From Punica granatum (lineage: Eukaryota; Streptophyta; Magnoliopsida; Myrtales; Lythraceae), in the NCBI RefSeq assembly GCF_007655135.1, contig NC_045134.1:20856568-20920567 (forward strand): a stretch of DNA of 64,000 nucleotides, read 5' to 3'. A program made the translations under genes and the position numbers. Below are positions 24,186-35,550 of this stretch, in pieces. The first letter of the stretch is position 1. Every line of letters begins with the position of its first letter. The notes under the pieces were generated by a model. That model saw only the letters and a program-made list of their open reading frames with translations. It was not told the DNA's origin and searched no databases.

Positions 24186-25058
24186 ATGGAGGCAGGTTCG
24201 AGTGGTTTTTCTGCCATGGCACCACCAATGTTTGATGGGGAAAACTACCAAGCCTGGGCCGTGAAAATGGCAGCCTACATGGAGGGAAACAATTTGTGGG
24301 AAGCAGTGGAGCATGATTATCAGGTAACTCCTCTTCCTGACAACCCAACCATGAATCAAATCAAGTATCACAAGGAGAGACTCACCAGGAAAGCCAAGGC
24401 AAAGTCATGCCTATATGCTGCAGTATCTCAAACTATTTTCACTAGAATTATGAGGTGTGACTCGGCTAAGGATATTTGGGAGTTTTTGAAAGCAGAATAT
24501 GAGGGAGATGAGAAAGTTAGAGGGATGAAAGTGCTGAATCTCATGAGAGAATTTGAGAGACAGCAAATGGAGGAGAATGAAACAGTTAAGGAGTATTCAA
24601 ACAGGTTGCTGGAGATAGCTAATAAGGTTAGAATACTCGGATCTGAACTAAAAGATGACAGAATTGTGCAGAAGTTGCTGGTCTCTTTGCCCGAAAAGTT
24701 TGAGGCAACTATAGCCTCATTGGAGACCACCAAAGATTTGTCAGATATAAAGTTAGCAGAGTTGCTGAGTGCCTTACAAGCTCAGGAGCAGAGAAGGATG
24801 TTGAGGCAAAAGGGTACTGTAGAAGGAGCTTTGCAGGCTAAGTTGAAACTTAATGCTAGTGGAAAGGGGAAGAAATGGTGCAACCAAAAAGGCAATGCAG
24901 AAGAATCTAAGGCCCAAGGAAGGGAGAGCAGTATGGGTGGAACTGATCAGAAGAATAAAGGGAAGCAGTACACCAATTTTTCTCCCTATCATCATTGTGG
25001 GAAGAAGGGTCATCTTGCTTTTAAATGCTGGAGAAAACCAACTGTGAGGTGCAGGAAG
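24186..25058 (+). pseudogene. Copia gag (level 2), interrupted by inner element
   Basis: The open frame begins MEAGSSGFSAMAPPMFDG, with the FDGENYQAWAVKM block typical of copia Gag and a long helical capsid-like region (VKEYSNRLLEIANKVRILG). A zinc-knuckle region follows near 24985, where HCGKKGHLAFKC is kept but the first cysteine position reads Tyr (SPYHHC). The frame is cut at 25058 by the start of the inner LTR. Downstream residues in this frame belong to that LTR. Confidence 0.88.
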
Positions 25059-26735
25059 TGTTGGGAATTGGTGTATGCCCTAGATGCAATCTATCATCAG
25101 TTCTGTAATATGACATGTATTTCATTATATTACGAGGCATATCTGTTATTGTGTAGATTGCGCTAAATATGATTTTACACAATAATGTCCTTGGAATAGT
25201 AGGTTCAATAGGCATCAAGTGTGACTTGATTGTGAGATCCTATAATTACTGAACATTATTCCTAAATGTCCATAGTCAAAGTATTATCGTTAATTAGGAC
25301 AACGATAATACGGTTAGATTAGTGTAAGTGTTGATTGATGATCAAATCTCATAGGTCATGGATATGGAGATATCAAATCACACCACATGTATACATTAAG
25401 AGTAATGTGTATAGGACTGATCCGCCATGAGATTGCTACATGGGTTGTTACGTGACTGTCATTAGCATATCTCAAAGTGACTATAGTGTAATGGTCCTTT
25501 GACTTGAGGTCACCATAGATTCCTACATGTAATGTCATATACTTTGATACTGTCAAACGCCACTGTAACAGGATGGTTATAAAGACAGTTATTGGGTATA
25601 CCACAGAGCATGGAGAGGAATGTGAGTGATCAAGATAGGATTTGTCCCTCCTACGAAACGGGAGCGATATCTCACGGCCACTTGGTGGTTAAGTCTAAAA
25701 GTGTATGCATACCCAAATGAGTCGATATAATGATATCGAGCTCATTTGTTCTGATAGACTTACCCGGTAAACCAAGAAAAAGAGATATTGAGCCATACAA
25801 GGATGTCATCGACCATGCCTTGGGCTCAATAGAGATATAGAGGACAAAGGGATTATATTACACGGTAACGGAGGTCACGAGGTTCGTCGAGAAATTGACT
25901 TTCCGATTATTTGAGTAACAGTGATGCATTGCTAGATGCCGCTCACTGTTTGTAATATTAAAATAGAGATTTCGATATTACTATCAACGTAATTGGGAAC
26001 CTACAGGGTCACACACTACGACTAACTTGACGAGATATTTTGAAACAACAAAATTGTCTAATAAAGATTAGATGATTTATGGTGCGACCGATTAATCGAA
26101 TATTTAATGAGATTAAATTTGCCGATTAATTAGACCCGATTTATTAGATTTAATGGTGTGCTAAGTGGTTATTTTTATGGAACCACTTGGAGCCAATTAT
26201 AGAAAGAAACATGGGCCAATTGTATGATAACACTTAGCTATACACATGGACTAATTAAATGATGTCACCTAGACTTACACATGTCACTTGGAGCCTTGAT
26301 TCTCCTTAATCCCACATCGGTGGGGCTTTGAATTTGTCTTCCCCATATTGCTTATAAAAGGGGCAGCATGCATGTTTAGATATAAGAGATATATATATAC
26401 ATGTATATGGGTGTACGTGTATAAGTGTAAGGAAATTCAAGTTGAATTGTTCAATTTGAATTAATCCTACTAGTCTAATAAATTTCGGGTGTCGCATCGG
26501 GGTGTTTCTTTCGAGTGTTGGTCGCTAGCACCGCCGATCTCGAAAACTCGTCGACAAAGTCGGTGTGGATACCAGTAGAGGCGTCACGCGTGGGACGCTC
26601 GGTCGACAACTTTAAATATTCCAGGTACGCTTTTATTTACTCTTACTCTTCTAGTAGGTCTTGGAATTAGTTTCACGGGTAGGAAATTTTGAATTTCTGT
26701 TCTTTTACGCTTCCGTTAGCCCCGTGGAACTAGCA
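25059..26735 (+). repeat. 5' LTR of the inner copia
   Basis: Bounded by TG...CA and adjoining the primer binding site at 26738-26750. A TATA-like ttataaaagg lies at about 26352. The matching 3' copy is absent from the window. Confidence 0.75.
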
Positions 26736-27439
26736 ATTGGTATCAGAGCCTAGCTAGTTAGAATCTGAGTAGATAATAGCATAAAATATGATTTTATGCT
26801 TGGTACTCGTGTGATTATGTTTGATATTTGCGGTGCATGACTGTTAGACATGGACAATGTCCTAGTTGTGTTAGTATAATAGTTATGCGTTTGGACTATT
26901 ATGTAATTGTTACATAATAGTGTATGGTGAGATCGATTAAATGTTAATAAAATCCCTCAAAATATTAAGTCCATATCCTTCCACCATGTAACGCTCGTCA
27001 AGACCAAGATCGATGAGTGTGTAGACCTTGCCTTCGCATGATGCCCTCATTTATCCTAGTAAGATGTGGTGTTTACCAGTGGGTCGGACTTAACTGAGCA
27101 AGCCTAATAGGATTAGGAGTTCAGAGGCATGTAGTTGGGCATCGATCTACAAGATAGATTTGAATAAAGGAGTTATTCACCCAACTAATCAAGAGTTGCA
27201 TGTGATGCAATTGGGAAAGTGAGTTCCCTACCTAAATAGCCAGTTTTGGGTGAATCAGCCCTCGCTGACTCAGAGCTTGGTGAGATATGGATCTTGAGCT
27301 ACTATGAGAATGATATTCTCTGAATCAATGTTGAGGGTCATTGATTTGATATAAATAGTAGGAGCAATATTTATAAAGTCCTCATTAAATATTGTAGTGT
27401 CATAATACTTATTTTGCATATTTTTTTGTGGTAGTTACC

Positions 27440-29470
27440 ATGGCAGGGAGCACTTCTAGTACTTTCTGTTTGCGATCCGTCCTTGATAAGGACAAACTGT
27501 CAGGGAATAATTTCCTTGGTTGATATCGAAACTTGAGAATTGTTCTCACCCAAGAAAAGAAACTATATGTCTTAGAGCAACCTCTTCTTGCGCCACCACC
27601 TGACGATGCCCCCCAAGCTGAGAAAGATGCTTATAGTAAGTATCATGATGATGCCGTAAACGTCGGATGTCTCATGTTAGTCACCATGGACTCGGAGCTT
27701 CAGAAGCAACACGAGAACATGAAGGCGTACGATATGATCGTGCATCTCAGGCAGCTCTATCAAGAGCAGGCCCGACATGAGAGATTCGAGATCTCTAAAG
27801 CACTTTTTCAGGCAAGGTTGACTGAGGGTAGCCCGGTGGGTCTTCATGTACTCAAGATGATTGGGTACGTTGAGACTCTGGGAAGACTGGGATTTCCTCT
27901 GGGTCAAGAGTTGGCCACAGATTTAGTCCTACAGTCGCTGCCCAGCAGTTATAGTCAGTTCATCATGAGCTATAATATGAATGACTACAATAAACCATTG
28001 CCTGAACTGCTTAACATGTTGAGAACAGCTGAGCATGATATCAGTAAGGGGACGTCTGTTCTAATGGTCCAGGGGACCAAAAGAAAGGGCAAGGGCAAGA
28101 GTAAAGGCCAGAGGGCTAAAGGTGCATCCAAGTATGACTTGGGTGCGTTGAAGCCTAAAGCCAAGGTGGCAAAGAATGATTACTGCTTCCATTGTGGCAA
28201 CACTGGACATTGGAAGCGGAATTGTAAGGTATACCTAGAGGAGTTGAAGAAGAAGAAGGGAAGTGAGACTTCTACTTCAGGTATCCATGTTATAGAGATC
28301 AATGTATCTACTACTTCTACATCTTGGGTATTAGATACCGGGTGTGGTGCTCATATTTGTGGAAATATGCAGGACCTAAAGAACAGTAGATCGTTGGCAA
28401 AGGGCGAGGTGGACCTACGAGTTGGAAATGGAGCAAGAGTTGCTACATTAACTGTAGGGACTTATCACTTAGTTTTGCCTACTGGGCTAGTATTAGATCT
28501 TAACGACTGTTATTATGTACCTGCTATTAGTAGAAACATAATATATGTTTCTTGTTTGGACAAGAAGGGATTTTGTTTCACTATCAAGAACAAGTGTTGT
28601 TCTATGTACATGAATGATGTATATTATGGCAGTGCACATTTAAGTAATGGTCTGTATGTTCTTGATCTAGATACGCCTATTTATAATGTGGAAACCAAAC
28701 GGCTCAAATCTAATGATTCGAACCCGACTTACCTCTGGCATTGTCGTTTAGGCCATATTAGCGAGAATCGCATCTCTAGACTCCATAAGGATGGATTACT
28801 GGACTCGTTTGATTTAGAATCGATCGAGACATGCGAACCTTGCTTAATGGGGAAAATGACTAAGGCCCCTTTTACCGGAAAAGGTGAGCGAGCTAGTGAT
28901 CATCTGGCTCTCATACATACTGATGTATGTGGACCAGTGAACAAGCTTGCTAGAGGTGGGTATCTCTACTTCATTACATTTACTGATGATTTCAGTAGAT
29001 TTGGATATGTGTATTTGATGAAACACAAATCTGAATCCTTTGAAAAGTTTAAAGAATTTAAGAATGAAGTGGAGAATCAGTTGGGTAAGAGCATTAAAGT
29101 TCTTCGATCAGATCGAGGAGGTGAATATTTGAGCTATGAGTTTGCTGACTATCTTAAACAGTGTGGGATTTTATCTCAACTGACTCCACCTGGAACACCA
29201 CAGTGGAATGGTGTAGCTGAGAGGAGGAATCGAACTTTATTAGATATGGTTCGATCTTTGATGAGTCATGCAAACTTACCTGACTCCTTCTGGGGATATG
29301 CTCTATAGACAGCTGCTCTCATATTAAACAATGCTCCGTCGAAATCAGTTGAAAGGACACCATATGAGATGTGGTATGGGAAGCGTCCCAAGATGTCTTT
29401 TCTAAAAATATGGGGTTGCGAAGCTTATGTGAAGAGATTGTCTTCGGATAAGCTTGGCCCTAAATCGGAC
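27440..29470 (+). pseudogene. Inner copia gag-protease-integrase
   Basis: The natural start is the ATG at 27440 (MAGSTSSTF), but TGA at 27521-27523 interrupts the frame at what is usually a Trp. It is then open from 27524 to 29308. Domains in order: Gag; zinc knuckle CFHCGNTGHWKRNC near 28185; protease with WVLDTGCGAHIC near 28325; GAG-pre-integrase (LWHCRLGHI); integrase core with HTDVCGP, LRSDRGGEY and QWNGVAERRN, so all three catalytic acids are present. A TAG at 29306-29308 and a frame change at a G-run near 29486 break it further. This amounts to three visible lesions before the truncation. Confidence 0.88.
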
Positions 29471-30629
29471 AAATGTTACTTTGTGGGGGTATCCTAAGGA
29501 AACTCGAGGATACTATTTCTATAATCCCATCGAGGGCAAAGTGTTTGTCGCTCGAACTGCGGTATTCCTTGAGAAAGAGTTTCTCTCCAAAGGAATTAGT
29601 GGGAGGAAATTAGAACTTGGGGAAGTTCTACCACAAAATGACATTGACCAATCGACGGGCGATGTTGCAGAACAAGTACCACAAGTTGTTGTGGCACAAT
29701 CTTCTACACAGGTGACACAGGAGCCTCGTAGGTCTAGTAGGATACGTCATGAGCCCGAGAGATATGGATTTCTCGTGACTCAAGACAATGACGTATTGCT
29801 CATAGATAATGATGAGCCTACAACCTATGCGGAAGCCGTAATAGGCCCAGACTCTGAGAAATGGCTGGAGGCCATGAGATCTGAGATGGAGTCCATGTAC
29901 ACTAACCAAGTATGGACTTTGGTTGATCCACCTGAAGGGGCAAAACCCATTGGGTGTAAGTGGGTCTTCAAGAAGAAGACTGACATGGACGGTAATGTGA
30001 TTACCTTTAAGGGCCGACTTGTGGCAAAAGGTTTCAAACAAAACATATTACCATTTAAAGGATCTAGCTGGAGAGCAACTGAGAAGCTAGCACTGGTTCA
30101 CACAGATGTATGTGGACCGATGTCTGAAGCATCTTTGAATGGTAGCAGGTACTTTCTCATTTTTGTAGATGACATGACCAGAATGAGCTGGATTTATTTT
30201 TTGAAGACAAAAGCTGAAGTTGCTGATGTGTTTGAGAAGTTTAAAAGTTACGTTGAGAATCAGTGCAGGAAGAAAATTCTGAGCTTGAGATCTAATAATG
30301 GCTCAAAATATACTTCAAATAAATTCAGAAATCTGTGTGAAACTGCATGTATTGATCATCAACTCACAGTTCCTTATTCTCCTCAACAAAATGGGGTGAG
30401 TGAAAGGAAGAATAGAAGTATTATGGAGATGGCAAGATGTCTGATGCATGAGAAAGAGCTTCCCAAGAAGTTTTGGGCAGAAGCAGTTAACACTGCTGTT
30501 TTCTTGCTGAATAGACTACCCACGAATGCTGTGGATAAAAAAACACCATATGAGGCTTGGTATGGAACAAAGCCAAATGTGAAAAATCTCAGAGTATTTG
30601 GCTGTGTGTGCTATTCTCATATTCCATAG
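29454..30629 (+). pseudogene. Chimeric ORF: inner copia RT N-terminus fused to level-2 copia integrase
   Basis: One open frame of 391 codons changes identity near 30042. The first part ends with the inner element's integrase tail and the start of reverse transcriptase (GCKWVFKKKTDMDGN, GRLVAKGFKQ). The second part begins LPFKGSSWRATEKL and is the integrase core of the surrounding element (HTDVCGPMSEASL, SPQQNGVSERKN). Its middle catalytic Asp reads Asn (RSNNGS). The junction keeps the frame, apparently by chance. It ends at TAG 30627-30629. Activity is unlikely because neither domain is whole. Confidence 0.85.
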
Positions 30630-32460
30630 GTAAAAAGGAGCAAGCTAGATATGAAGTCAAAGTCAGGAATATTCATTGGCTATAGCTTGCAGTCCAAAGG
30701 CTATCGAATTTATCAACCTAAGACTGACAGAATTGTAGTAAGCAGGGATGTAGTGTTTATGGAAGAAGAAAAGTGGAGTTGGAAAGCAGAGGTCCAGTGC
30801 AAACACAATCAAGCTCTCAGTTGCAGCAACAAACTTCAGTTAATGCAGATGAATGGACTGATGAAATGGTTGATGATGAACCAGTGAGGGGAATGAGACC
30901 TTTTTCGGAGATTTATCAGAGGAGCAATGTTGCAGTATTTGAGCCTGCTAGTTTTGAATAAGCAAAAGAAGACCAAAAATGGATTGAAGCTATGAAAGAA
31001 GAGATAAAAATGATTGAGAAGAATGATACTTGGGAACTAGTAGACAGACCTCAAGACAGGAAGGTAATTGGGGTAAAATGGGTCTACAGAACCAAGCTGA
31101 ATCCTGATGGTTCTGTAAATAAGAACAAAGCAAGATTGGTTGTGAAGGGTTATGCTCAAGTGTGGGGAGTCGACTATTCTGAAACCTTTGCTCCAGTGGC
31201 AAGGTTGGATACCATCAGATTGCTTTTGGCAATTGCAGCACAAATGGAGTGGATTGTTTTCCAGTTGGATGTGAAATCAGCATTCCTCAATGGCTCACTT
31301 GAGGAAGAGATTTTTGTAGAACAACTTGAAGGTTTCAGTTTGAAGAATCACGAAGATAAAGTATATGTGCTAAAGAAGGCATTATATGGTCTGAAGCAGG
31401 CACCAAGAGCTTGGTACAGCAGAATGGATGATTATTTGCAGAGCTTAGGCTTTAAAAGAAGCCTGAGTGAGTTCACTTTGTATACAAAGAAAGCAAAGGA
31501 AGGTGTAGTTATTGTGTCCTTGTATGTTGATGATCTGTTAGTTACAGGAAGTGACAAGAATCAAGTTGAGCTGTTGAAGAAAGATCTGATGAAGGTCTTT
31601 GAGATGACTGATCTGGGAAAAATGGCTTACTTTCTGGGTATGGAGATCCAGCAAACTGAAAAGGGCATATTTGTGTGTCAAAAGAAGTACTTGAAAGAAA
31701 TTTTAAAGAGATTTGGTATGGAAGAGTGCAAGAGTATTGGAACTCCAATGAATTTGAAGGAAAAGCTGCAGAAAAATGATGGGGCTGATGCTACTGATGA
31801 AACTGTTTATACAAGCTTAGTAGGTTGTCTCATGTATTTAACTGCAACAAGACCAGACATAATATTTGCAGTAGGTGTTCTTTCGAGGTTCTTGAGTTGT
31901 GCAAGTGAGTTGCACATGATTGCAGCTAAAAGGGTGATTAGATATCTAAAGGGCACTGCTACTTTTGGGATCAAGTTCACCAAAGGAAATCAATTTAATC
32001 TCTGTAGTTTCACTGATAGTGATTGGGCTGGTTGTGTGGAAGATATGAGGAGCACCTCTGGCTACTGTTTTACTGTTGGTTCAGGATGTTTCTCTTGGAG
32101 TTCAAAGAAACAAGAAGTTGTGGCCCAATCCACTGCAGAAGCTGAGTTTATGGCTGCAACTGCAGCTGCAAATCAAGCCATCTGGCTAAGGAAGTTATTG
32201 GTGGACTTGGGATTTCAACAGGAAAGTGAAACTGAGATTTTTGTGGATAATCAGGCCACTTTGGCAATTTCACAAAATCCTGTTTTTCATGGCAAAACCA
32301 AGCATGTTAAGGTAAAGTACTTTATCTGAGGGAAGTACAGCAGGCTGGAGATGTAAAATTGGTATATTGCAAGACTGAAGATCAGATAGCTGATATCTTC
32401 ACCAAGCCATTCTCAGTGAACAGATTTGAGTGGCTTAGAGAAAGGGTTGGAGTTTGTAGC
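30630..32460 (+). pseudogene. Level-2 copia reverse transcriptase and RNase H
   Basis: A long open frame 30992-32329 carries copia reverse transcriptase: WVYRTKLNPDG, the FAPVARLDTIR block and the catalytic YVDDLLV. RNase H follows with TDSDWAG and STSGYCF, and the AEAEFMAA block. Before it, 30630-30991 holds the linker between integrase and RT with stops (TAA at 30959). Near 32320 a frame change, best explained by one missing T in a T-run, detaches the last about 45 codons (ADIFTKPF end). Catalytic motifs of RT and RNase H are intact, but the polyprotein is broken. Confidence 0.9.
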
Positions 32461-32806
32461 AGTCTCTGATCCAAGGAGGAGAATGTTGGAGTTTGGATCA
32501 GTCCTGCAAGGTTAACAGTACAAGACTTTGTGTGTGTGTCTGCCTTTAGTTGCTGAAATTAATGTTTTTTTGTTGTAGTCATATGTTTGTATGTTTTAGG
32601 CAGTTATCAAGTCATGTAATGGCAGTTACATGTTGTCTGTGTGTTTTATATTTTCAGTGCATGTGTAAGACAGTTATTAGTGTGCAGCAAAATGAAGAAG
32701 TTTTTCTGCAGAATTCCTTTCTTTCTTTCCTCTCTGCTCTCTACTCGATAATACTACAATCAACGATTACTGAACAGGATTCACCCATTCTATTGCTCAA
32801 TCTTTA

Positions 32807-32819
32807 TGGTATCAGAGCC
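32807..32819 (+). promoter_or_regulatory. Primer binding site of level-1 copia
   Basis: tggtatcagagcc occurs just after the resumed outer LTR and 64 bases before a gag start codon. This is the key sign that a third copia element hosts the nest. Confidence 0.65.
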
Positions 32820-32882
32820 ATATATAGATAACTTCGATTGGCTTGATTGCTTCCGCTCACCTCTCATACCCTGTTTCTGATC

Positions 32883-33345
32883 ATGGCTGACTCTACTTCC
32901 TCACATGTTTCTTCCTCATCCTCATCTCCAGTCATGCAAAATCCCTCATCTATCCCAACCATCCATGTCAAACTCAATGGCAAGACCAGCCTGTATTGGA
33001 AGGGTGTTATGAAAACTCTGCTCGCTGCCTATGGGTTGCTAGACCACGTTGAAGGTCGGGCCATTGCACCAAGTAAGACTATCACCAGAGCTAATGGTGT
33101 TACAATACTCAACTTCGACTATCTGAGATGGGAATCTATGGATAACTTCGCTCTCACCTGTGTGATGCTCGAGGTCACAAAGGAGATCGGTGTGACTATT
33201 CTTGCTGCCAAGACGTCCCAAAGGCCTAGACTTCATTGGCAACCTCGTTCTTCCCTCAAACTGTTGCACAAGAGAATCTCCTTGATCAGCAGTGGAGAGA
33301 CCTAAAGAAAGGCAGTCAATTGATGGCTTAATTCATTGGAATCGT
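32883..33345 (+). pseudogene. Gag fragment of level-1 copia
   Basis: Starts MADSTSSHVSSSSSS, then VKLNGKTSLYWKG and YLRWESMDNFALTCVML, a pattern of copia-type gag (UBN2-like). A frame change near 33215 moves the continuing gag pattern (FFPQTVAQENLLDQQW) into another frame, and recognisable sequence stops around 33345. No zinc knuckle or pol follows. Confidence 0.7.
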
Positions 33346-34723
33346 AAAAGAGCATGCTCTTCGATACGCCTAAATCGGAAAACCAAAGACACTAGTAGAA
33401 AATCAATCACCGTATCTATACGGGTCTCGATCCCGATTGGGAGTCGATTTTCTTAGCACAATAAAAAAGGATGCTTACCATGAGCACCGATGAACTTTTA
33501 TCCTTGCTTATTAGTCACGAAGAGCATCGCCTTTATGCCGAGGCACATAGTCGACCACCCTGCTCGAACTGAATTAGATATGGCCTGTTGAGCTTTTGGT
33601 ACCGGAGTACTCACTGAAGAAGTACTCGTTGAGATGCTTGAAATTTTTATTTGCCCAGAATTTAGATCAAAAATTTCACAGACTCTTCTGTGAAATTTCC
33701 CAATAGTTTCCTACAAACCTTTAAAATCCTTTGAGGCAAAACAATTCTCCACATTATTTCATAGCACTTTAATGGAAATGGTTTATGGAAGATTCAACAT
33801 GGCAATTAAATGGATTCATTATAAGTTAGTCTTTTGGTATTCCTTTGCAGATTATTTCGGTTACGGAAGTGAGTGTCGTCATAATATTGCGCCACTTGTA
33901 ACATTGCTATTTGTCGTCACACAAAGAGTCATGCAAGGAGAAGCCCTGTCTATCTTACTTGGCGCTTCTCCACGCATTGTCCTGACTTTTAATGTTATAT
34001 ATAGGTATAGATATATAGATATAGATATAGATATGGCAATGTAAACGAAAGTGTAGAAGCGTCAAATGGGATAAATCACATATTGGCTAAGAAAAAGAAA
34101 AATGCACCAGTTAATACATGACTTGAGTTCCACTACTTAACATTTTAAACTTTTAAATGAAAATGGGGCTAAGTCTGTACAAGCCCAATGAGAATTCAAT
34201 ATGGTATTAGAATCACGGTTTCACGAGTCCGTTAGCGCTCGCTGCACTCCAGGCCCAATGTTGGGAGCAGTCAAAAATGCGTTCCGTGTTAGTCTCCTCA
34301 CCTGAGTACGAAAGATAAGCCCGGCCCGTGGTCAATTATTGAGAATGTGATAAATTCCACGTAGGCTAAGAAAAGGAAAATACATGGTTTAATTAAATAT
34401 ATATCTATATATTCCATCCAACGGTCAATATTACGCCGTGCCAAAGTCCCCATGAATATGATGAGAGGAGGGATCTCTCCATCCAATGCCTTCTCTTCCG
34501 CTGCTTCCATCAATGGCGGATCAGCTCAGCTTTTTTAAGCTATGCTCTCCCACCCACCCTCTGCTGCGTTGTGCGGTGCTAAGAAGAAAGCTCCAAAACC
34601 TCGAAAACGACATCCCCCATTGTCGTTTCCACTGGGCCCTTTCCTCCACTTGCTCTTTTACTCTTCACTCTTCACTCTTCTGCTGCCACTCCCATCTCAT
34701 CACACACGCTCTCTCTCTCAATC
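33346..34723. other. Spacer and ISA2 upstream region
   Basis: No gene seen in 33346-34400. A tail resembling the SINE-like units at 55.2 kb (ctcgaactgaattag) occurs at about 33562. A TAGATA-type microsatellite lies at 33997-34034. The last 300 bases are the likely ISA2 promoter and leader, with ctatatatt near 34407 and strong CT-rich stretches (repeats of cactctt) at 34650-34720. Confidence 0.5.
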
Positions 34724-34769
34724 ATGGCAGCAGCTCGCCAGAGTCTTCCTTGCAGTGGAGTTCAGCAAT
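34724..34769 (+). other. ISA2: Possible 5' exon of ISA2 with upstream in-frame ATG
   Basis: An ATG in good context (atcATGGCA) is followed 46 bases later by a consensus donor aat|gtaagt. An acceptor tcccacag lies at 35538-35545, six bases before the next ATG at 35551. Joining them is in frame and would add 17 residues (MAAARQSLPCSGVQQLP) in front of MATLP. Alternatively this is simply a 5' UTR intron and translation starts at 35551. Confidence 0.5.
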
Positions 34770-35550
34770 GTAAGTCCACCTTTTGTCCTCTTCCGCTGGA
34801 TTTCATGGCTCAATTTCGATTCCGACGCATTCTTCTTCGTGTTCTGGTGATGGTATTGGTCTCGGGTTGCGAATGCGATGTCCAATCAGTCATTGGCTCC
34901 AGTTCATTGTTGACTTGTTATTGAAGCAATCAGCTTTAGCTTCAGAAACTTGTTCGAATTATTTGATGCAAGAGAATCAGTTGCATTTACTTCACACTTG
35001 ATGCAATCTGAGCCCTTTTTACGCCTTTTTTGCCTTCTCTTTTTTTTGTGACTGCATCGCGTAATTCCACGCGATTCCGTAAATGGTTTGTGAATTTCAG
35101 TGTCTTGTCGAAATTCCCGTGGTCAAGTGTGCAGCTTGTTATTTCCCATCTACTTACCGACTAGATGTAATACTTGAATTTCTCTGGTGAAAGGGCTCAC
35201 ATTTATGCATCTCTTATGACGATTCCGTAATGAAAGAACCGTACTTTCCGAGCCATCCCGGTGTCATGCATTGATAAGGTACAAATTTGTGGTTGATTGA
35301 TTAGGATGGTGCATGAGCCGGAATGATGATGCCTAAATCGCGAGTTGGTGGAGATATGTACTTTATTGATAAAACCTCGTCATATGAATTTCGTAATATG
35401 CAGATTGGCATTTATGCAATGTTGTGTGATTTGGAAATGTTCTTTTTTTTTTCCCTATTAGTTTGAGCATTTAAGAAGAGAAAGCTGTTCTGGATTTAGG
35501 AGAGAAGTCCTCTCCTCTGCACTTTGGAATTTCCTGCTCCCACAGTGCCG

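Larger units (their letters stand above)
25059..30042 (+). mobile_element. Inner Ty1/copia element, 3'-truncated (level 3 of the nest)
   Basis: It begins with LTR 25059-26735 (1677 bp, TGTTGGGAATTGG to ctagca), immediately followed by a primer binding site tggtatcagagcc. A leader, gag, protease, integrase and the first part of reverse transcriptase follow. The sequence then stops being this element at about 30042 and becomes the integrase of the surrounding element. There is no 3' LTR. It is a different lineage from its host: a much longer LTR and a gag without detailed similarity. The lost 3' part and the lost middle of the host element are best explained by one deletion after insertion. Confidence 0.85.
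23767..32776 (+). mobile_element. Ty1/copia element with matching LTRs (level 2 of the nest)
   Basis: The LTRs 23767-24059 and 32484-32776 are both 293 bp, begin TGTTGG and end AACA, and differ at roughly six positions by eye. An exact 5-bp target duplication ggatt flanks the element (23762-23766 and 32777-32781). The primer binding site tggtatcagagc follows the left LTR and the polypurine tract ccaaggaggagaa precedes the right one. Inside are gag, the C-terminal half of integrase, reverse transcriptase and RNase H. Protease and the start of integrase are missing, replaced by a second copia element and a deletion. LTR similarity points to fairly recent insertion. Confidence 0.92.
23151..33345 (+). 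mobile_element. Outermost Ty1/copia remnant (level 1 of the nest)
   Basis: An LTR-like start TGTTGGAGTTTCATATG at 23151 leads to a TATA-like tgtatatatacactc at about 23675. The LTR is interrupted at 23766 by the next element and resumes at 32782. It ends near 32799, followed by a primer binding site tggtatcagagcc (from 32807) and a gag start at 32883. Removing the inserted element joins LTR, PBS and gag in the normal order. The gag breaks down after about 33345, and no pol or 3' LTR is visible, so only the 5' end survives. The LTR start is inferred from one copy only. Confidence 0.6.
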
